DNA of 64,000 nt from Micromonospora antibiotica (GTDB lineage: Bacteria; Actinomycetota; Actinomycetes; Mycobacteriales; Micromonosporaceae), in assembly GCF_017599305.1 (NCBI RefSeq), contig NZ_JAGFWR010000008.1, positions 186,001-250,000 of the forward strand, read 5' to 3'. Under the pieces are notes generated by a model. It saw only the letters and a program-made list of their open reading frames with translations, was not told the origin of the DNA and did no database searches. Shown in pieces: positions 26,201-35,229 of the stretch (its first letter is position 1; each line of letters opens with the position of its first letter). A program made the position numbers and the translations under genes.

Positions 26201-27204
26201 CGGCGGTCCGCGACATGTTCGGTGCCAAGGTGGAGCTGCGCCTCGGCGAGCCGGCCGACTCGGTGATCAACCGGCGGGCCGCGGTGAACGTGCCGGAGCA
26301 GCACGGCCACGGGCTCACCCCCGACGGCCTGCACTTCCTCGCCGGCCTGCCCCGCCTCGACGGCCGGCCCGTGGTCGACGACCTGCCGGACGCGCTGGCC
26401 GACCTCGTCAGGCAGGTGCAGCAGCACTGGACGTCGGCAGGTGCCCCGGCGGTGCGGCTGCTCCCCGCCGAGCTGCCTTTCGAGGCGTTGCCCGCCGCGC
26501 AGGGCGGCCTGATCCCGATCGGCATCGCCGAGACCGACCTCCAGCCGGTACGCCTCGACTTCACCGCCGAGCCGCACCTGCTGCTCTTCGGGGACGTCGA
26601 GTGCGGCAAGAGCACCTTCCTGCGGGGGCTGGCCCGCAGCATCGTCGAGGGCAACGACCCGGCGCAGGCCCGGATCATCCTGGTCGACTTCCGGCGTAGC
26701 CTGCTCGGCGCGGTGGACTCCGAGCACCTGATCGGCTACGGCACCTCCCCGCAGGTCACCGCCGACCTGGTCAAGCAGGTGTCCACGGTGATGGGGGAGC
26801 GGTTGCCGGGGCGGGACGTCACCGCCGAGCAGCTGCGCGACCGCAGCTGGTGGAAGGGGCCGGAGCTCTACCTGCTGGTCGACGACTACGACCTGGTGGC
26901 CGGGGCGGCGGTCAACCCGCTCGCGCCGCTGCTGGAGTACCTGCCGCAGGCCCGCGACATCGGCCTGCACCTGGTGCTGACCCGTCGGATCGGCGGTGCC
27001 GGACGGGCCATGTTCGATCCGATGATCGGGCGGATCAGGGAACTGGCCTCCCCGGGCATCATGATGTCCGGGCCGCGGGAGGAGGGCGCGCTGTTCGGCA
27101 CCGTCAGGCCGCAGCGGCTGCCCGCCGGCCGGGGTTGGCTGTTCACCCGTCGCCACGGCGCCCAGCTCGTCCAGCTCCCCCTGGTGCCGCCCCAGGTCAG
27201 CTGA
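23251..27204 (+). CDS. eccC: type VII secretion ATPase EccC
   Basis: A 1,317-residue motor of full length. The N-terminus MSSLVVVKRPPRRPAPPLP is the family hallmark; ATG 23251 was chosen for this reason and for the GGGAGG 10 nt upstream. Two membrane helices follow at about 40-90. There are three FtsK/SpoIIIE ATPase domains. Domain 1 has Walker A GATGSGKS (479-486) and Walker B with D592-E593. Domain 2 has GAPQTGKS (832-839) but D942-G943. Domain 3 has GDVECGKS (1114-1121) but D1211-D1212. Only domain 1 therefore keeps the catalytic Glu, as is usual for EccC, where the later domains bind substrate signals. It energises export of the WXG100 proteins and probably the giant effector. Confidence 0.96.
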   Translation: MSSLVVVKRPPRRPAPPLPTGEVLLDPPPEVPAAGGRGWTRMLMILPMAAGAAAMGLMMGMQRGGVMTYVVGGMYGVSILGMIAVMVVNQSGPGKREMIEARRQYLRRLTQLRAQVRNTVHQQREAIHYRHPDPDSLWSTVTSGRLWERRRGDADFSVVRIGLGPQEVATPLIPPQTRPVDELEPLCAVALRRFVATYSVVPDLPVAIALRDFSHVHLRGADDAVRGLVRAVVAQLTTFHAPDDLLVALCVDPDRRAGWEWAKWLPHAQHPTKLDAVGPIRLFAPTVVALEAMLVDVLANRPRFDPSATATVAPYVLVVIDGGQIAGSDHLMTEGGVAGVTLLDLTGHPPRLLDETSVVLDVAEDGTISGTTMDGSTRVGRADTLDPARAEVLARELSPLRLSAASYADQPTVAADLGLADLLGLGDPYELDLATAWGSRPNRSRLRVPIGVNENGRPIELDLKESAQEGMGPHGLLVGATGSGKSELLRTLVLALAVTHSPEILNLVLVDFKGGATFAALDRLPHTSAVITNLADELFLVDRMLGAIQGEITRRQELLRRAGNYASQRDYERARAAGVPLAPLPSLLIVVDEFSELLSARPDFIDMFVQIGRVGRSLGMHLLLASQRLEEGRLRGLETHLSYRLGLRTFSSMESRAVLGVADAYELPRSPGHGYLKAGTEGLIRFKAAYVSGAVRQHGGVPTVGGRLIDPVRDYTTDYVPLATDDEPDEPTQAPVDEHVGESLLDVLVARMQGHGPAAHQVWLPPLEEPPTLDALLPPVQVSPVRGLTIAAEDRHGALHGVAGIVDKPLEQRRDPLWLDLAGAAGNVMVVGAPQTGKSNLLRTLITSLALGNTPREAQFYCLDFGGGTLAALAGLPHVGGVASRREVDKVRRTIAELHGLMQARDALFTTHAVEGAAAYRRARREGRFQEDPFGDVFLVVDGWAALRAEFEDLEPLVTELANRGLGYGIHILAATNRWMDVRPAVRDMFGAKVELRLGEPADSVINRRAAVNVPEQHGHGLTPDGLHFLAGLPRLDGRPVVDDLPDALADLVRQVQQHWTSAGAPAVRLLPAELPFEALPAAQGGLIPIGIAETDLQPVRLDFTAEPHLLLFGDVECGKSTFLRGLARSIVEGNDPAQARIILVDFRRSLLGAVDSEHLIGYGTSPQVTADLVKQVSTVMGERLPGRDVTAEQLRDRSWWKGPELYLLVDDYDLVAGAAVNPLAPLLEYLPQARDIGLHLVLTRRIGGAGRAMFDPMIGRIRELASPGIMMSGPREEGALFGTVRPQRLPAGRGWLFTRRHGAQLVQLPLVPPQVS

Positions 27205-27321
27205 CCCGCCCGGCCCACCTCCCCGGGGTGCGACGGGACGCGCGAGGACGCGTTGCCGCTCATCGTGACGCACGGGCCGGCCGGGTGCGGCCAGGCGACC
27301 CGCCGTGGTCGTCACCCGGGT

Positions 27322-27327
27322 TACGCT
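27322..27327 (+). promoter_or_regulatory. -10 element of a leaderless promoter
   Basis: TACGCT (TAnnnT) is followed by exactly 6 nt and then the GTG of the HEAT-like gene. That spacing is typical of leaderless actinobacterial transcripts, and no ribosome site is visible. Confidence 0.5.
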
Positions 27328-27333
27328 GCGGTG

Positions 27334-28086
27334 GTGAGCCGGCGCGAGCGGTATCGGATCGAGTTGCGGGTGTCCGACCCCGCGCGGTGGCCGGCATATC
27401 TGCGGGAGCATTCGGGGCTGCCCGGGCCACGGGCCAACCTTGAGCTCGCCCAGGCCGTCGCCGACGAGGGCGGGCCCGCCTCGTTCGACCATCTGATCGG
27501 CACCGACGACGAGTATCTGGTGTTCTGCGGGGTGCTCGGTCTGGGTCGTCTGCTGGCGGCCGGCGGGCGGGCCCCCAGACGCATCGAGGCACGCCTGCAC
27601 GACCACGCCACCGACCCCCGCTGGCGGGTACGCGAGGCGGTGGCCCTGGCGTTGCAGCGGCTCGGCGACGCCGACCTGCCGCGCCTGCTCGACCTCGGCA
27701 CGGCGTGGGTCGGGGACCCGCACCCGCTGGTCCGGCGGGCGGCCGTCGCGGCCGTCTGCGAACCGCGGCTGCTGACCCACCCGGAGGCCGCCGCCCGCGC
27801 CGTCGCCCTGTGCGACCGGGCGACGGCGGGGCTGGCCGCGCTGCCGTCCGGCCGTCGCCGCGACGACGACGTCCGGGCCCTGCGTCAGGCGTTGGGTTAC
27901 TGCTGGAGTGTCGCGGTGGCTGCCGATCCGGCTGCCGGCCTGCCGCTGTTCCGGGCGCTGGCCGGCATCGACGACGGCGACGTGGCCTGGATCGTCCGGG
28001 AGAACAGCCGGAAGAAGCGCCTGGCCGGGCTGCTCGTCAGCGGCGGGGTGCGCCCAGCAGGTGCTGCTCGACCGATGTCTGGCTGA
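27334..28086 (+). CDS. HEAT-repeat-like protein
   Basis: A 250-residue soluble helical protein with repeating helix pairs, including DPRWRVREAVALALQRLGD and DPHPLVRRAAVAAV, the latter two matching the D-x-x-x-x-V-R-x-x-A pattern of HEAT/PBS repeats. Such scaffolds bind other proteins. The GTG was chosen because a -10 element lies 6 nt upstream and no Shine-Dalgarno site exists (leaderless). The C-terminus VRENSRKKRLAGLL is basic. Its last 50 nt overlap the 3' end of the opposite-strand gene. A role in ESX function is suggested only by position between eccC and eccE. Confidence 0.7.
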   Translation: MSRRERYRIELRVSDPARWPAYLREHSGLPGPRANLELAQAVADEGGPASFDHLIGTDDEYLVFCGVLGLGRLLAAGGRAPRRIEARLHDHATDPRWRVREAVALALQRLGDADLPRLLDLGTAWVGDPHPLVRRAAVAAVCEPRLLTHPEAAARAVALCDRATAGLAALPSGRRRDDDVRALRQALGYCWSVAVAADPAAGLPLFRALAGIDDGDVAWIVRENSRKKRLAGLLVSGGVRPAGAARPMSG

Positions 28087-29299
28087 TCCACAGGTGCCGG
28101 TCCGTGCCGCCACCGACCAGGGTGAGCATGTCGTCGGCCATCACCTGGAGGAACCGGCCGCTGTCCGGGGGCAGCCGCAGCGCCCGCTGCGCCGTCGCCG
28201 ACTCGTCGGCGGAGAGCCGTTGCAGCACGCAGAGATCGCTGTCGCGCAGGGCGGGCGCGGTGCCGGCATCGAGCCGCCGCAACACGGTCAGCTCGGCCTG
28301 CCACACCCCGGGGGACGCCGTCCCGGACGCGGTCGGGTCGGGGGACGGCGACCCGGGTGTGGTCGGGGCGGTCGCGCCGGGCGGTAGGTCGCGGACGATC
28401 AGGACGGGCTGCTGGGCGGTGCCGGCGGTGGGCAGCGGGCGGCCGTCGGCGTGTATCTGGACCCGGTCGGCGGCCCGGCCGAGCGCCACCGTGCCGAATC
28501 CGGCCCAGCCGGCCGGGTCGGCGGTGAGCACGACGACCCGGGCCCCCAGGGCCAGCGCCCGGAAGGCGACGAGCTGCCCCGCCCACACCCCGCCGACCAG
28601 GGTCACCCGGGTCGGTTCCGGGCGGAACAGCCGGATCGTGACCGCTGCCCGGCGGCGGTCCGCCCCGAGCACCAGACCGGCCGGCAGCGGGGTGGGGCTG
28701 AGCCGGGCGAGGGCCGCCGGGGAGACCGCGTGGGTGCCGATCCGCAGCCGGGGCAGCCGCCCGGACGGCCCGCCACGGCCGGGGACGTCCTCGGCCCCGA
28801 GGCCGCGGGTCGGCGGTGGCCCCGGTGGAGCGGGTGGATGGCTTTCCGGGGCGGCCAGCGGACTGGCGAGGGCCCGGGTCAGCGGGTCGGCGGTGGCCAG
28901 CGCGGTGGCGGTGGCGGTGCCGGCCGCGTCGGCGTCGCCACCGGTCCGGGCGCCTGAGGCACCCAGCACCGGTGCGTCCGCAGCGACCGGCGGTGCGGTG
29001 ACCGGCGGTGCAGCGACCGGAGTTGGTGCGGCGGCAGCGGCGACCGGTCCGCCCGGGTACGCCCCGGCAGCCGCCGGCCCCGGGCGATACGCCCCACCGG
29101 CCTGACCCGGGGAGCGAGGTCCACCGGTCGAATCCCGCGGATACGACCCGTCGGCCGGGCCCTGCGGGTACGGCTCACCGGCCGGCTCCGCCGGGTACGG
29201 CTCACCGGCCGGCTCCCGGTACGGCCCGGCCGGCCGGGCCGGGGACGCGCCGAAGGTGGCCGGCACCGTAGTGCGTCGTTCGTCATCCGGTCCGGTCAT
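28037..29299 (-). CDS. ESX-associated protein with Pro/Ala-rich N-terminus
   Basis: A 420-residue protein. Residues 1-170 are disordered, with repeats of the GEPYPAEPA/GEPYPQGPA/GSYPRDS type and long Ala/Pro runs. From about 185 a folded part begins (LRIGTHAVSPAALARL, VTLVGGVWAGQLVAFRALALGARVVVLTADP), resembling a Rossmann-type or ATPase-like alpha/beta domain without a P-loop, and the end reads SGRFLQVMADDMLTLVGGGTDRHLWISQT. The ATG overlaps the eccE stop (ATGA), so it is translationally coupled to eccE. Equivalent genes follow eccE in related actinomycetes as uncharacterised type VII proteins. It may be a cytosolic partner of EccE; its function is unknown. Confidence 0.7.
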   Translation of the reverse strand: MTGPDDERRTTVPATFGASPARPAGPYREPAGEPYPAEPAGEPYPQGPADGSYPRDSTGGPRSPGQAGGAYRPGPAAAGAYPGGPVAAAAAPTPVAAPPVTAPPVAADAPVLGASGARTGGDADAAGTATATALATADPLTRALASPLAAPESHPPAPPGPPPTRGLGAEDVPGRGGPSGRLPRLRIGTHAVSPAALARLSPTPLPAGLVLGADRRRAAVTIRLFRPEPTRVTLVGGVWAGQLVAFRALALGARVVVLTADPAGWAGFGTVALGRAADRVQIHADGRPLPTAGTAQQPVLIVRDLPPGATAPTTPGSPSPDPTASGTASPGVWQAELTVLRRLDAGTAPALRDSDLCVLQRLSADESATAQRALRLPPDSGRFLQVMADDMLTLVGGGTDRHLWISQTSVEQHLLGAPRR

Positions 29300-30531
29300 C
29301 CCGCGCCACCCCCCGTCGGTGCCGACGCGTACACCGCCGGGCCGTGTTCGCCGTCGAGGGGGAAGAGTTCCCCGCCCGCCTGCCGTACCCCGTCGACGGC
29401 CGGCCCGCACAACTGCGGCAGCAGCTCCGTCGGCCCGGTGACGCGGACCAGCCCCCGCAGGTCGAGATCCTCCCCCGGCCCGTTGGAGGCGGCCGTCAAC
29501 GACACCGTCACCAGCGAGGCGGGCAGGGTCTCCAGCCAGCCGAGCATGGCCGCCGCCCGGTCGACGGGTGGCCAGCGGCGGATCCAGAACGAGCGGTGCG
29601 CGAGCGGGCCGCAGTGCCACGCCGACCACTCCTCGCGGACCGGGGTCGCGCCGAGCGGGACGCCCGGGGTGAACCCACAGGACCGGCCGACGGCGGCGAG
29701 CAGGCCGTGGGCGTCCAGCAAACGGTGCTCGACCCCGCACCGGCGTAGTGACCTGCCGACCTGGCGGGCCAGCGCGGCCACCACCGACGGGGCGATCCCC
29801 AGGTCGACCGCGTAGTCGCCGATCGCCTCGGCCAGCGCGCGGGCGTCCAGCCGGACCGCCACCCAGGTCGCCCGCGCCCCCGGGACCGGACCGCCGTCGA
29901 GGCCGGCCAGCAACTGCCGGTAGGACTCCCGGGCCGGGGCGGCCGGGTCGTCACCCGGCCCGCCGGCCGGGACGGTGCTGGTCACCACCTGGAGCACGGC
30001 GCCCGGCTGCCCGGACTCGGCCAGTGCGGTGGCCAGCACGTCCAGCGGCAGGCCGCCCGGCGGGTCACCGGTCGGCCCGGACCGGTCGACGGCGGCCACC
30101 GCGAACCAGCCGGCGTCGTCGCGGGCCACCCCGATCCGGGTCCCGTCGGCCAGCGCCACGGTGCCCACCGACAGGCCGGGGGCGAGTCGTTGCAGGGCGT
30201 CCAACCCCGGGTCGGCGGCCACCGGCACCGCCGCGGCGGCCCGCCGCCGGTGGTGCCGGGCCAGCGACCGCTGCTCCAGCCACCAGCGGCCCCGCGAGCG
30301 CAGGAACACCACGGTCAGCAGGAGTACGCCGCAGAGCGCGGCGACGACCAGCACCGGCATGCCGAACAGTCCACTGGCGAGGACGCCGATCAGCACCGCC
30401 TCCACCAGGAGCAGTTGCAGGACGTGCAGCTCACCGATCCGGCCGGGACGGCGACGGGGGGCCAGGTGCAGGCGGGCGTCGGAGTGTTCCGGCCGGAGGG
30501 TGGTGTGTCCCGGTCGTGGTGCTCCGGTCAT
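29296..30531 (-). CDS. eccE: type VII secretion protein EccE
   Basis: About 411 residues. Two adjacent membrane helices (about 35-80: LLLVEAVLIGVLASGLFGMPVLVVAALCGVLLLTVVF in two halves) are followed by a large cytosolic domain with DGTRIGVARDDAGWFAVAAVD and TWVAVRLDARALAEAIGDY, the EccE pattern. EccE sits at the periphery of the ESX membrane complex. The start is uncertain: ATG 30531 has GGGGGG 9 nt upstream, and an ATG pair at 30591-30594 would add 21 residues. The next gene overlaps its stop by 4 nt. No divergent partner lies upstream; about 190 bp of gene-free sequence separates it from the GH26 gene. Confidence 0.85.
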   Translation of the reverse strand: MTGAPRPGHTTLRPEHSDARLHLAPRRRPGRIGELHVLQLLLVEAVLIGVLASGLFGMPVLVVAALCGVLLLTVVFLRSRGRWWLEQRSLARHHRRRAAAAVPVAADPGLDALQRLAPGLSVGTVALADGTRIGVARDDAGWFAVAAVDRSGPTGDPPGGLPLDVLATALAESGQPGAVLQVVTSTVPAGGPGDDPAAPARESYRQLLAGLDGGPVPGARATWVAVRLDARALAEAIGDYAVDLGIAPSVVAALARQVGRSLRRCGVEHRLLDAHGLLAAVGRSCGFTPGVPLGATPVREEWSAWHCGPLAHRSFWIRRWPPVDRAAAMLGWLETLPASLVTVSLTAASNGPGEDLDLRGLVRVTGPTELLPQLCGPAVDGVRQAGGELFPLDGEHGPAVYASAPTGGGAG

Positions 30532-30788
30532 CTCCGGCTGCCCCCCAGACGCCTCGACCCGTGTGGCCCACTCACGGTGGGCCGCCCTCATCATAGGAAC
30601 CCGCCGCCGCCACCCGGGGCCCGTGGGGTCGGCGGCCGGGTACCCGCCGCCGGGCCGCCGAGGTGGTCGGTCCGTTGCGGGTCGACTCGTCCGCAGGCCG
30701 GCTCGTGGCGGGCCCGATCCGGTCCCTGTCCACAGTCGACCGTGGGGTCGAGGGCGGAGTCTTCCAGGGCCGGGAATTGGGCGGCCTG

Positions 30789-31787
30789 TCAGTTCACCCG
30801 GAAACCGATCCGGGGGTCGGCGGTCACCCCGGCCCGGTACGCGGCCACCGCCGGCCGGTCCGAGTCGATGACCCAGTCGCCGGAGCCCTTCTGGTTGAAG
30901 TAGACGAACCCCAGCAGGTCGGGTCGTTTCCGCATCGCGGTGAAGAGTTCGTCGACCGCGCGGCGGCGCATCGTGCCCGGCTCGGCCCCGGTCTCCACGA
31001 TCAGCAGTGGTCGGGCGGTGAACTTGCGGACCTGCCTGATGGTGGGTGCGAAGAGGTCGTCGAAGGTCTGCTCGCCGCGTCGGGTGAAGTAGCCGTCGAC
31101 GCCGACCCAGTCCACGTACGCGTCGCCGGGGTAGAGCGGGGCGAGCTTCACCGAGGGGACCGGGTTGATCACGTTCGGGGTCCAGGTCCAGATGACGTTC
31201 GTGGCGTCGGCGCGGGCGAAGACGGCGTGGATGTGCCGCCAGGCGGCGACGAAGTCCTTGGCTGTGTTGTCGTGCGCGCCCCAGGAGTACCAGTGGCCGT
31301 TCATCTCGTGCGCGATGGTGAGCGCCACCGGCAGGTTGAGCCGGCGTACCGCGACGGCGAACTCCACCAGGTACGGGTCGTGCCGCCCGGCGGCGATGTC
31401 CTTGAGTTTCGCCTTGAACGGTTCCCAGCGGACGATCGGCAGTGCTCCGTACTGGTGGACGCGGCGGACCTCGGCGGCGGCGAACTCGTCGTCGAAGCTT
31501 TCGTAGATGGTGATGATGTTGGGCTTGCTGCCGACCAGGTCGGCGAACCGGTCGACCCGGCTCATGTCCTGCGGCGCCCCGCTCAGCGCCACCCCCAGGT
31601 AGCGGCCCTGCGGTTGCACCAGCGGCCGGACGTCGTACGCCGGGGGCGGGCCGGTGGGGGAGGGCGACGCGCTGGGTCCGGTGGCGAACCGGGCCGGGCG
31701 GCTGGCCGGGGCGGGCGCGAGCGCGGCGTAGCCGAAGACCCCGATCACGAACATCGTCACGATGGTGAACAGTTGGCGGGAGGTCAC
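30789..31787 (-). CDS. GH26-type glycoside hydrolase (beta-mannanase-like), membrane-anchored or secreted
   Basis: A 332-residue protein with an N-terminal hydrophobic signal/anchor (LFTIVTMFVIGVFGYAALA) and a Pro/Ser linker, then a TIM-barrel domain. The acid/base candidate is E161 in AHEMNGHWYSWG and the nucleophile candidate is E265 in LLIVETGAEPG, both as in GH26; WVGVDGYF between them also fits. GH26 enzymes cut beta-mannans or related glycans. The GTG overlaps the stop of the upstream GT2 gene (GTGA), so this is the last gene of the glycan operon. It may trim or release the polymer made by the two upstream glycosyltransferases. Confidence 0.85.
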   Translation of the reverse strand: MTSRQLFTIVTMFVIGVFGYAALAPAPASRPARFATGPSASPSPTGPPPAYDVRPLVQPQGRYLGVALSGAPQDMSRVDRFADLVGSKPNIITIYESFDDEFAAAEVRRVHQYGALPIVRWEPFKAKLKDIAAGRHDPYLVEFAVAVRRLNLPVALTIAHEMNGHWYSWGAHDNTAKDFVAAWRHIHAVFARADATNVIWTWTPNVINPVPSVKLAPLYPGDAYVDWVGVDGYFTRRGEQTFDDLFAPTIRQVRKFTARPLLIVETGAEPGTMRRRAVDELFTAMRKRPDLLGFVYFNQKGSGDWVIDSDRPAVAAYRAGVTADPRIGFRVN

Positions 31788-33658
31788 CGGGAACGCTCCG
31801 GCCGGATGTCCCGCGCCGGCTTCACCAGCAGCGCCTGCAACGCGACGGCCAGGTAGAACGCTCCCCCGAGGAAGGCCGGCGCGAAGGTCCACAGCTGGTC
31901 GGTGATCATCCGGTGGGCTGCCAGGCCGGTCCACAGTGCGCCACTGCCCGCCGTGCAGACGGCCATTCCCCACCACAGTCGACCCGTCCTGTTCTTCCGT
32001 CCCGTGCCGCCGGTGGGCTGCCAGCCCATGCTCTGCCCGCGCAGCAGGTCCCAGATCGCGAAGGCGTGCGACCAGCCGTAGACCATCTTGACGGTCCACG
32101 CCTCCACCCGGTAGGCGCACCGGTGCCAGAGCGGGAACACCACCAGGTTGTAGATCAGGCTGGGCACGATCCACAGGTAGTTGGCCGGGGCCACCGACTG
32201 CGGGAACCAGGCCAGCAGCACGATCGGCACCAGCGGCCCGACGAAGGTGAACAGCGCCGTGTGCAGGTAGTAGCAGAACCCGGAGAGGTACGACAGCCGG
32301 GTACGCAGCCGCATCCGGGTGTTCCAGAACTTCGTCGACCCGAGCAGGCTCATCGACCCGGCGCACCAGCGGTACTGCTGGGTGAAGAACGAGCTGACGT
32401 CGGCCGGGCACAGCCCGGTCGCGAGCGGCACCGGCAGGTAGCGCAGCCGCCAGCCACGCCGCCGCATGTCGAACCCGGTGTGGACGTCCTCGGAGTGCTC
32501 GATCAGCGTGGAACCGCCGATCGCGTCGAGCGCCTCCCGACGGTAGAGCGCGCAGCTGCCGACGCAGATCGCCGCCTCGTGGTGCTGCCGGGACACCTGC
32601 ACCATCCGGTAGAACAGCTCCTGCACCGCCCCGGCCCCGCGTTCCAGCCAACCCTGGCCGGCGTGCACCCGGAAGTACTGCGGGGACTGCACGATCCCGA
32701 GATCCGGCTCGGCGGCCAGGTAGGGCACCATCTCGTCGAGCATGTCGTGCCGGGGGGTGAAGTCGGCGTCGAGCACCAGGATGTGCTCGCCCAGCGTGCG
32801 CTGGTACGCGTACCGCATGTTGCCGGCCTTCTTGTACCAGCCCCGGTTGGGGCGGCGCTGGTAGACGAAGCCGAAGGCGAGCGCCATCGCCTCCCGCTCG
32901 TCGGTGGCCGAGTCGTCGAGCACGTAGACGTGCACCCGGCCCGGGTAGTGGTCGACCATCCGGCTGACGTGCTCCCAGGTGTTGCGCAGCACCTCGGTCG
33001 CCTCGCCGCACACCGGCAGGAACACGTCGACCGACGGGTGGACGGCCGGCCGGAAGTCGCGGACCAGCCGCCGGTGCCGGTCCAGGTCGAACCCGGGCGT
33101 GCCGATGTTCACCGTCGCCGAGATCAGGTAGTAGAGGACGGTGAAGCCGAACAGCGGCAGCAGCGCCAGCAGCCAGGGTGCCATCCGGACGAAGAGCAAC
33201 TGGCTGGTGAGCAGCCCGGTGAAGCTGACGAACGAGGCGATCATCAGCACCGGTAGCCGGCGGTGCCGGTAGGCGGCCTTCTCGTCGTCGTCCGGCGGCA
33301 ACGGCAGCGCCGGGTCGACGGTCGTCGGGCGGCCCAGCGCCGCCGGCGCCACCACCTGCCGCGCCGTCGGTGCCCGTGGCGTCGGCACCGCCGCCGGCTC
33401 GCGGCCGGCCGGCACCACCGCCGGTGTCCGGGCCGCCGGCATCCGGCCACCCGGCACCGCCGTCGGTTCGCGGGGCGTCGGCACCGCCGCCGGCCGACCC
33501 GGCGCGCCCGCCCGTCCCGGCCACGCCGGGGGCACCGGCCCCCGCTGCGGAACCGCCGGCCGCTGCGGGGGCACCGCCGACCCCTGTCGGGCTGGCGGCA
33601 CCGGGCGGTGGAACTCCGTCGTCTCGTCGGTGCGGCCCCCGCCGGCCCGGGTGCTCAC
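31784..33658 (-). CDS. membrane GT2 glycosyltransferase, cellulose-synthase-like
   Basis: A 624-residue protein. Residues 1-130 are a disordered Pro/Ala/Arg-rich cytosolic tail with repeated PREPTAVP/GREPAAVP/PRAPTA units. Two membrane helices (about 135-190) precede the GT-A domain, which has VDVFLPVCGE, VLDDSATDE, VLDADFTPR, a C-terminal HSEDVHTGFDM and the QYRWC (QxxRW) motif of processive beta-glycan synthases. Further membrane helices follow. The product is probably a beta-linked polysaccharide extruded across the membrane. GTG start overlaps the upstream GT39 stop (GTGA). The partner GH26 gene follows, as in many exopolysaccharide loci. Confidence 0.92.
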   Translation of the reverse strand: MSTRAGGGRTDETTEFHRPVPPARQGSAVPPQRPAVPQRGPVPPAWPGRAGAPGRPAAVPTPREPTAVPGGRMPAARTPAVVPAGREPAAVPTPRAPTARQVVAPAALGRPTTVDPALPLPPDDDEKAAYRHRRLPVLMIASFVSFTGLLTSQLLFVRMAPWLLALLPLFGFTVLYYLISATVNIGTPGFDLDRHRRLVRDFRPAVHPSVDVFLPVCGEATEVLRNTWEHVSRMVDHYPGRVHVYVLDDSATDEREAMALAFGFVYQRRPNRGWYKKAGNMRYAYQRTLGEHILVLDADFTPRHDMLDEMVPYLAAEPDLGIVQSPQYFRVHAGQGWLERGAGAVQELFYRMVQVSRQHHEAAICVGSCALYRREALDAIGGSTLIEHSEDVHTGFDMRRRGWRLRYLPVPLATGLCPADVSSFFTQQYRWCAGSMSLLGSTKFWNTRMRLRTRLSYLSGFCYYLHTALFTFVGPLVPIVLLAWFPQSVAPANYLWIVPSLIYNLVVFPLWHRCAYRVEAWTVKMVYGWSHAFAIWDLLRGQSMGWQPTGGTGRKNRTGRLWWGMAVCTAGSGALWTGLAAHRMITDQLWTFAPAFLGGAFYLAVALQALLVKPARDIRPERSR

Positions 33659-35229
33659 TTCGTCACCTCGGGTTTGCGCACCAGCAGCCCGATGCTGAAG
33701 CCCCGGACCCGCCAGGTGCGCTCGACGGCGTACGGCTTGAGCGCGGCCTCCTTCGCCGCCCCGATCCGCTGCACCGGGTTGTCGAACGCCCCCTTACGGA
33801 CGATCCACACCCGCTCCGGGCGACCCAGGCACACCGGGACGTCCCGGTCGGCGCACTCCCGCGCGCCCAGGGTGCCCTGCCGGCGGGCCGGTACGGTCAT
33901 CAGCACGTCCCGGGGTCGCCAGCTCTCGTCGACGTACCGGTTCACCGCGTCCCGGCTGGTGCGCTGGTCACCGGCGTCGAACGGGCCGTACACCAGGATG
34001 TCGCCGGGGCGTGCGTGCGCCCGCAACACGGCGGCGATGTCCTTGGTGCCCTGGCTGTGGCCGGTGACCCCACGGATCTCCACCTGCGCCGGGATGCCGA
34101 GCAACCCGACCGCCAGCATCGCGGCGGTGCCGCGCAGCAGCGAGCTGCGGCGCAGGGCCAACGAAGCGACCAGCGCCCAGGCCGGCACCGTGAACAGCAG
34201 GTAGCGGGGCAGCCAGAGCGGGGTGAGCCGGGCGGCGACCAGCAGGCCCAGGGCGGGCAGCACCAGCCAGGTGGTGGCCACCGCCGACCGCTCCCGCATC
34301 GACATGCCGAGGAAGGCCAGGGCGAGCACCGCACCGGCGAGCAGCGGCCCGCCGAACAGCGCCTCCGGGGTGTCGACCAGGCGGTCCAGGGTGACCGGCG
34401 GAATCCAGTTGATCTGCGTACCGGTCTGTTGGCGGCCGAACCAGAGCACCGGCAGGACCGGCAGCACACCGGCCGCCGCCGCGCCGAGCCAGCCGACGAG
34501 GGAACGCCGTCGCTGCGCGCCCCGCCAGGCCACCACCGCGTGCGCGGCGAGCAGCAGCAACCCGACCAGGTGCAGCAGCCCCAGCAACGCCACCACGGCG
34601 GAATATCCCAGGTAGCGCAGGAACCGGGGGCGCTCCAGCAGCCGGATCAGCAGCAGGGTGGCCAGCGCGGCGGCGCACACCGCGAACGCGTACGGCCGGG
34701 CCTCCTGGGCGTACCGGGAGGTGGTCGGCAGCACCGCGAACAGCAGGCCGGCGACCAGCCCGACCCGTAGCCCGCCGATCCGCAGGCCGATCGCGGCGAC
34801 CAGGCCGGCCGCCGCCGTCATGGCCAGCAGCGACGGCACCCGCAGCGCGACGTCGGAGCTGCCGGCCAGCGCCACCCACCCGCGCAGCAGCAGGTAGTAC
34901 GGGCCGATGGAGGCGTCGACGTTACGCAGCACCGCGACGAAGTCGTCGAACCCGACGGTCACCATGCCCCAGGTGGCCAGCTCGTCCTCCCACAGGCCGG
35001 GCCGGTTCAACCCGATCCCGCCGAGGACGGCGACGACGGCCATCGGCAACAGCCGGGCCAGGTGACGCAGCCAGGGCGCGTCCAGCGGCTCCGGCGGGGC
35101 CGGCTGGTCGGCCTCGGTGGGCCGCCACGGGGCGGCCGGCTCGGGTGGCGCGTCGCGGACCCGGACGATCAGGGCGGTCGGCGCGTCGCTGCGGGCACCG
35201 GTGCCCCCGGTGGGCGACATCCCGGTCAC
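33655..35229 (-). CDS. GT39/ArnT-like polytopic glycosyltransferase
   Basis: A 524-residue protein with about 10-12 membrane helices. After the first helix the loop reads LNRPGLWEDELATWG, with the paired Glu/Asp (E-D-E) typical of the catalytic loop in GT-C enzymes such as ArnT and protein mannosyltransferases, then ASIGPYYLLLRGW and the SRYAQEARPYAFA segment typical of the family. A soluble C-terminal domain follows (LVYGPFDAGDQRT). The likely donor is a polyprenyl-phosphate sugar. The GTG that overlaps the upstream AAA+ stop was chosen; an ATG three codons on is equally possible. Its stop overlaps the GT2 start. Confidence 0.85.
   Translation of the reverse strand: MTGMSPTGGTGARSDAPTALIVRVRDAPPEPAAPWRPTEADQPAPPEPLDAPWLRHLARLLPMAVVAVLGGIGLNRPGLWEDELATWGMVTVGFDDFVAVLRNVDASIGPYYLLLRGWVALAGSSDVALRVPSLLAMTAAAGLVAAIGLRIGGLRVGLVAGLLFAVLPTTSRYAQEARPYAFAVCAAALATLLLIRLLERPRFLRYLGYSAVVALLGLLHLVGLLLLAAHAVVAWRGAQRRRSLVGWLGAAAAGVLPVLPVLWFGRQQTGTQINWIPPVTLDRLVDTPEALFGGPLLAGAVLALAFLGMSMRERSAVATTWLVLPALGLLVAARLTPLWLPRYLLFTVPAWALVASLALRRSSLLRGTAAMLAVGLLGIPAQVEIRGVTGHSQGTKDIAAVLRAHARPGDILVYGPFDAGDQRTSRDAVNRYVDESWRPRDVLMTVPARRQGTLGARECADRDVPVCLGRPERVWIVRKGAFDNPVQRIGAAKEAALKPYAVERTWRVRGFSIGLLVRKPEVTK

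Noticed and set aside
23068..28113. 1,681-codon minus frame opposite eccC
   Set aside because: Antisense of a clearly coding ATPase; no domain is recognisable and the codon bias follows eccC on the plus strand.
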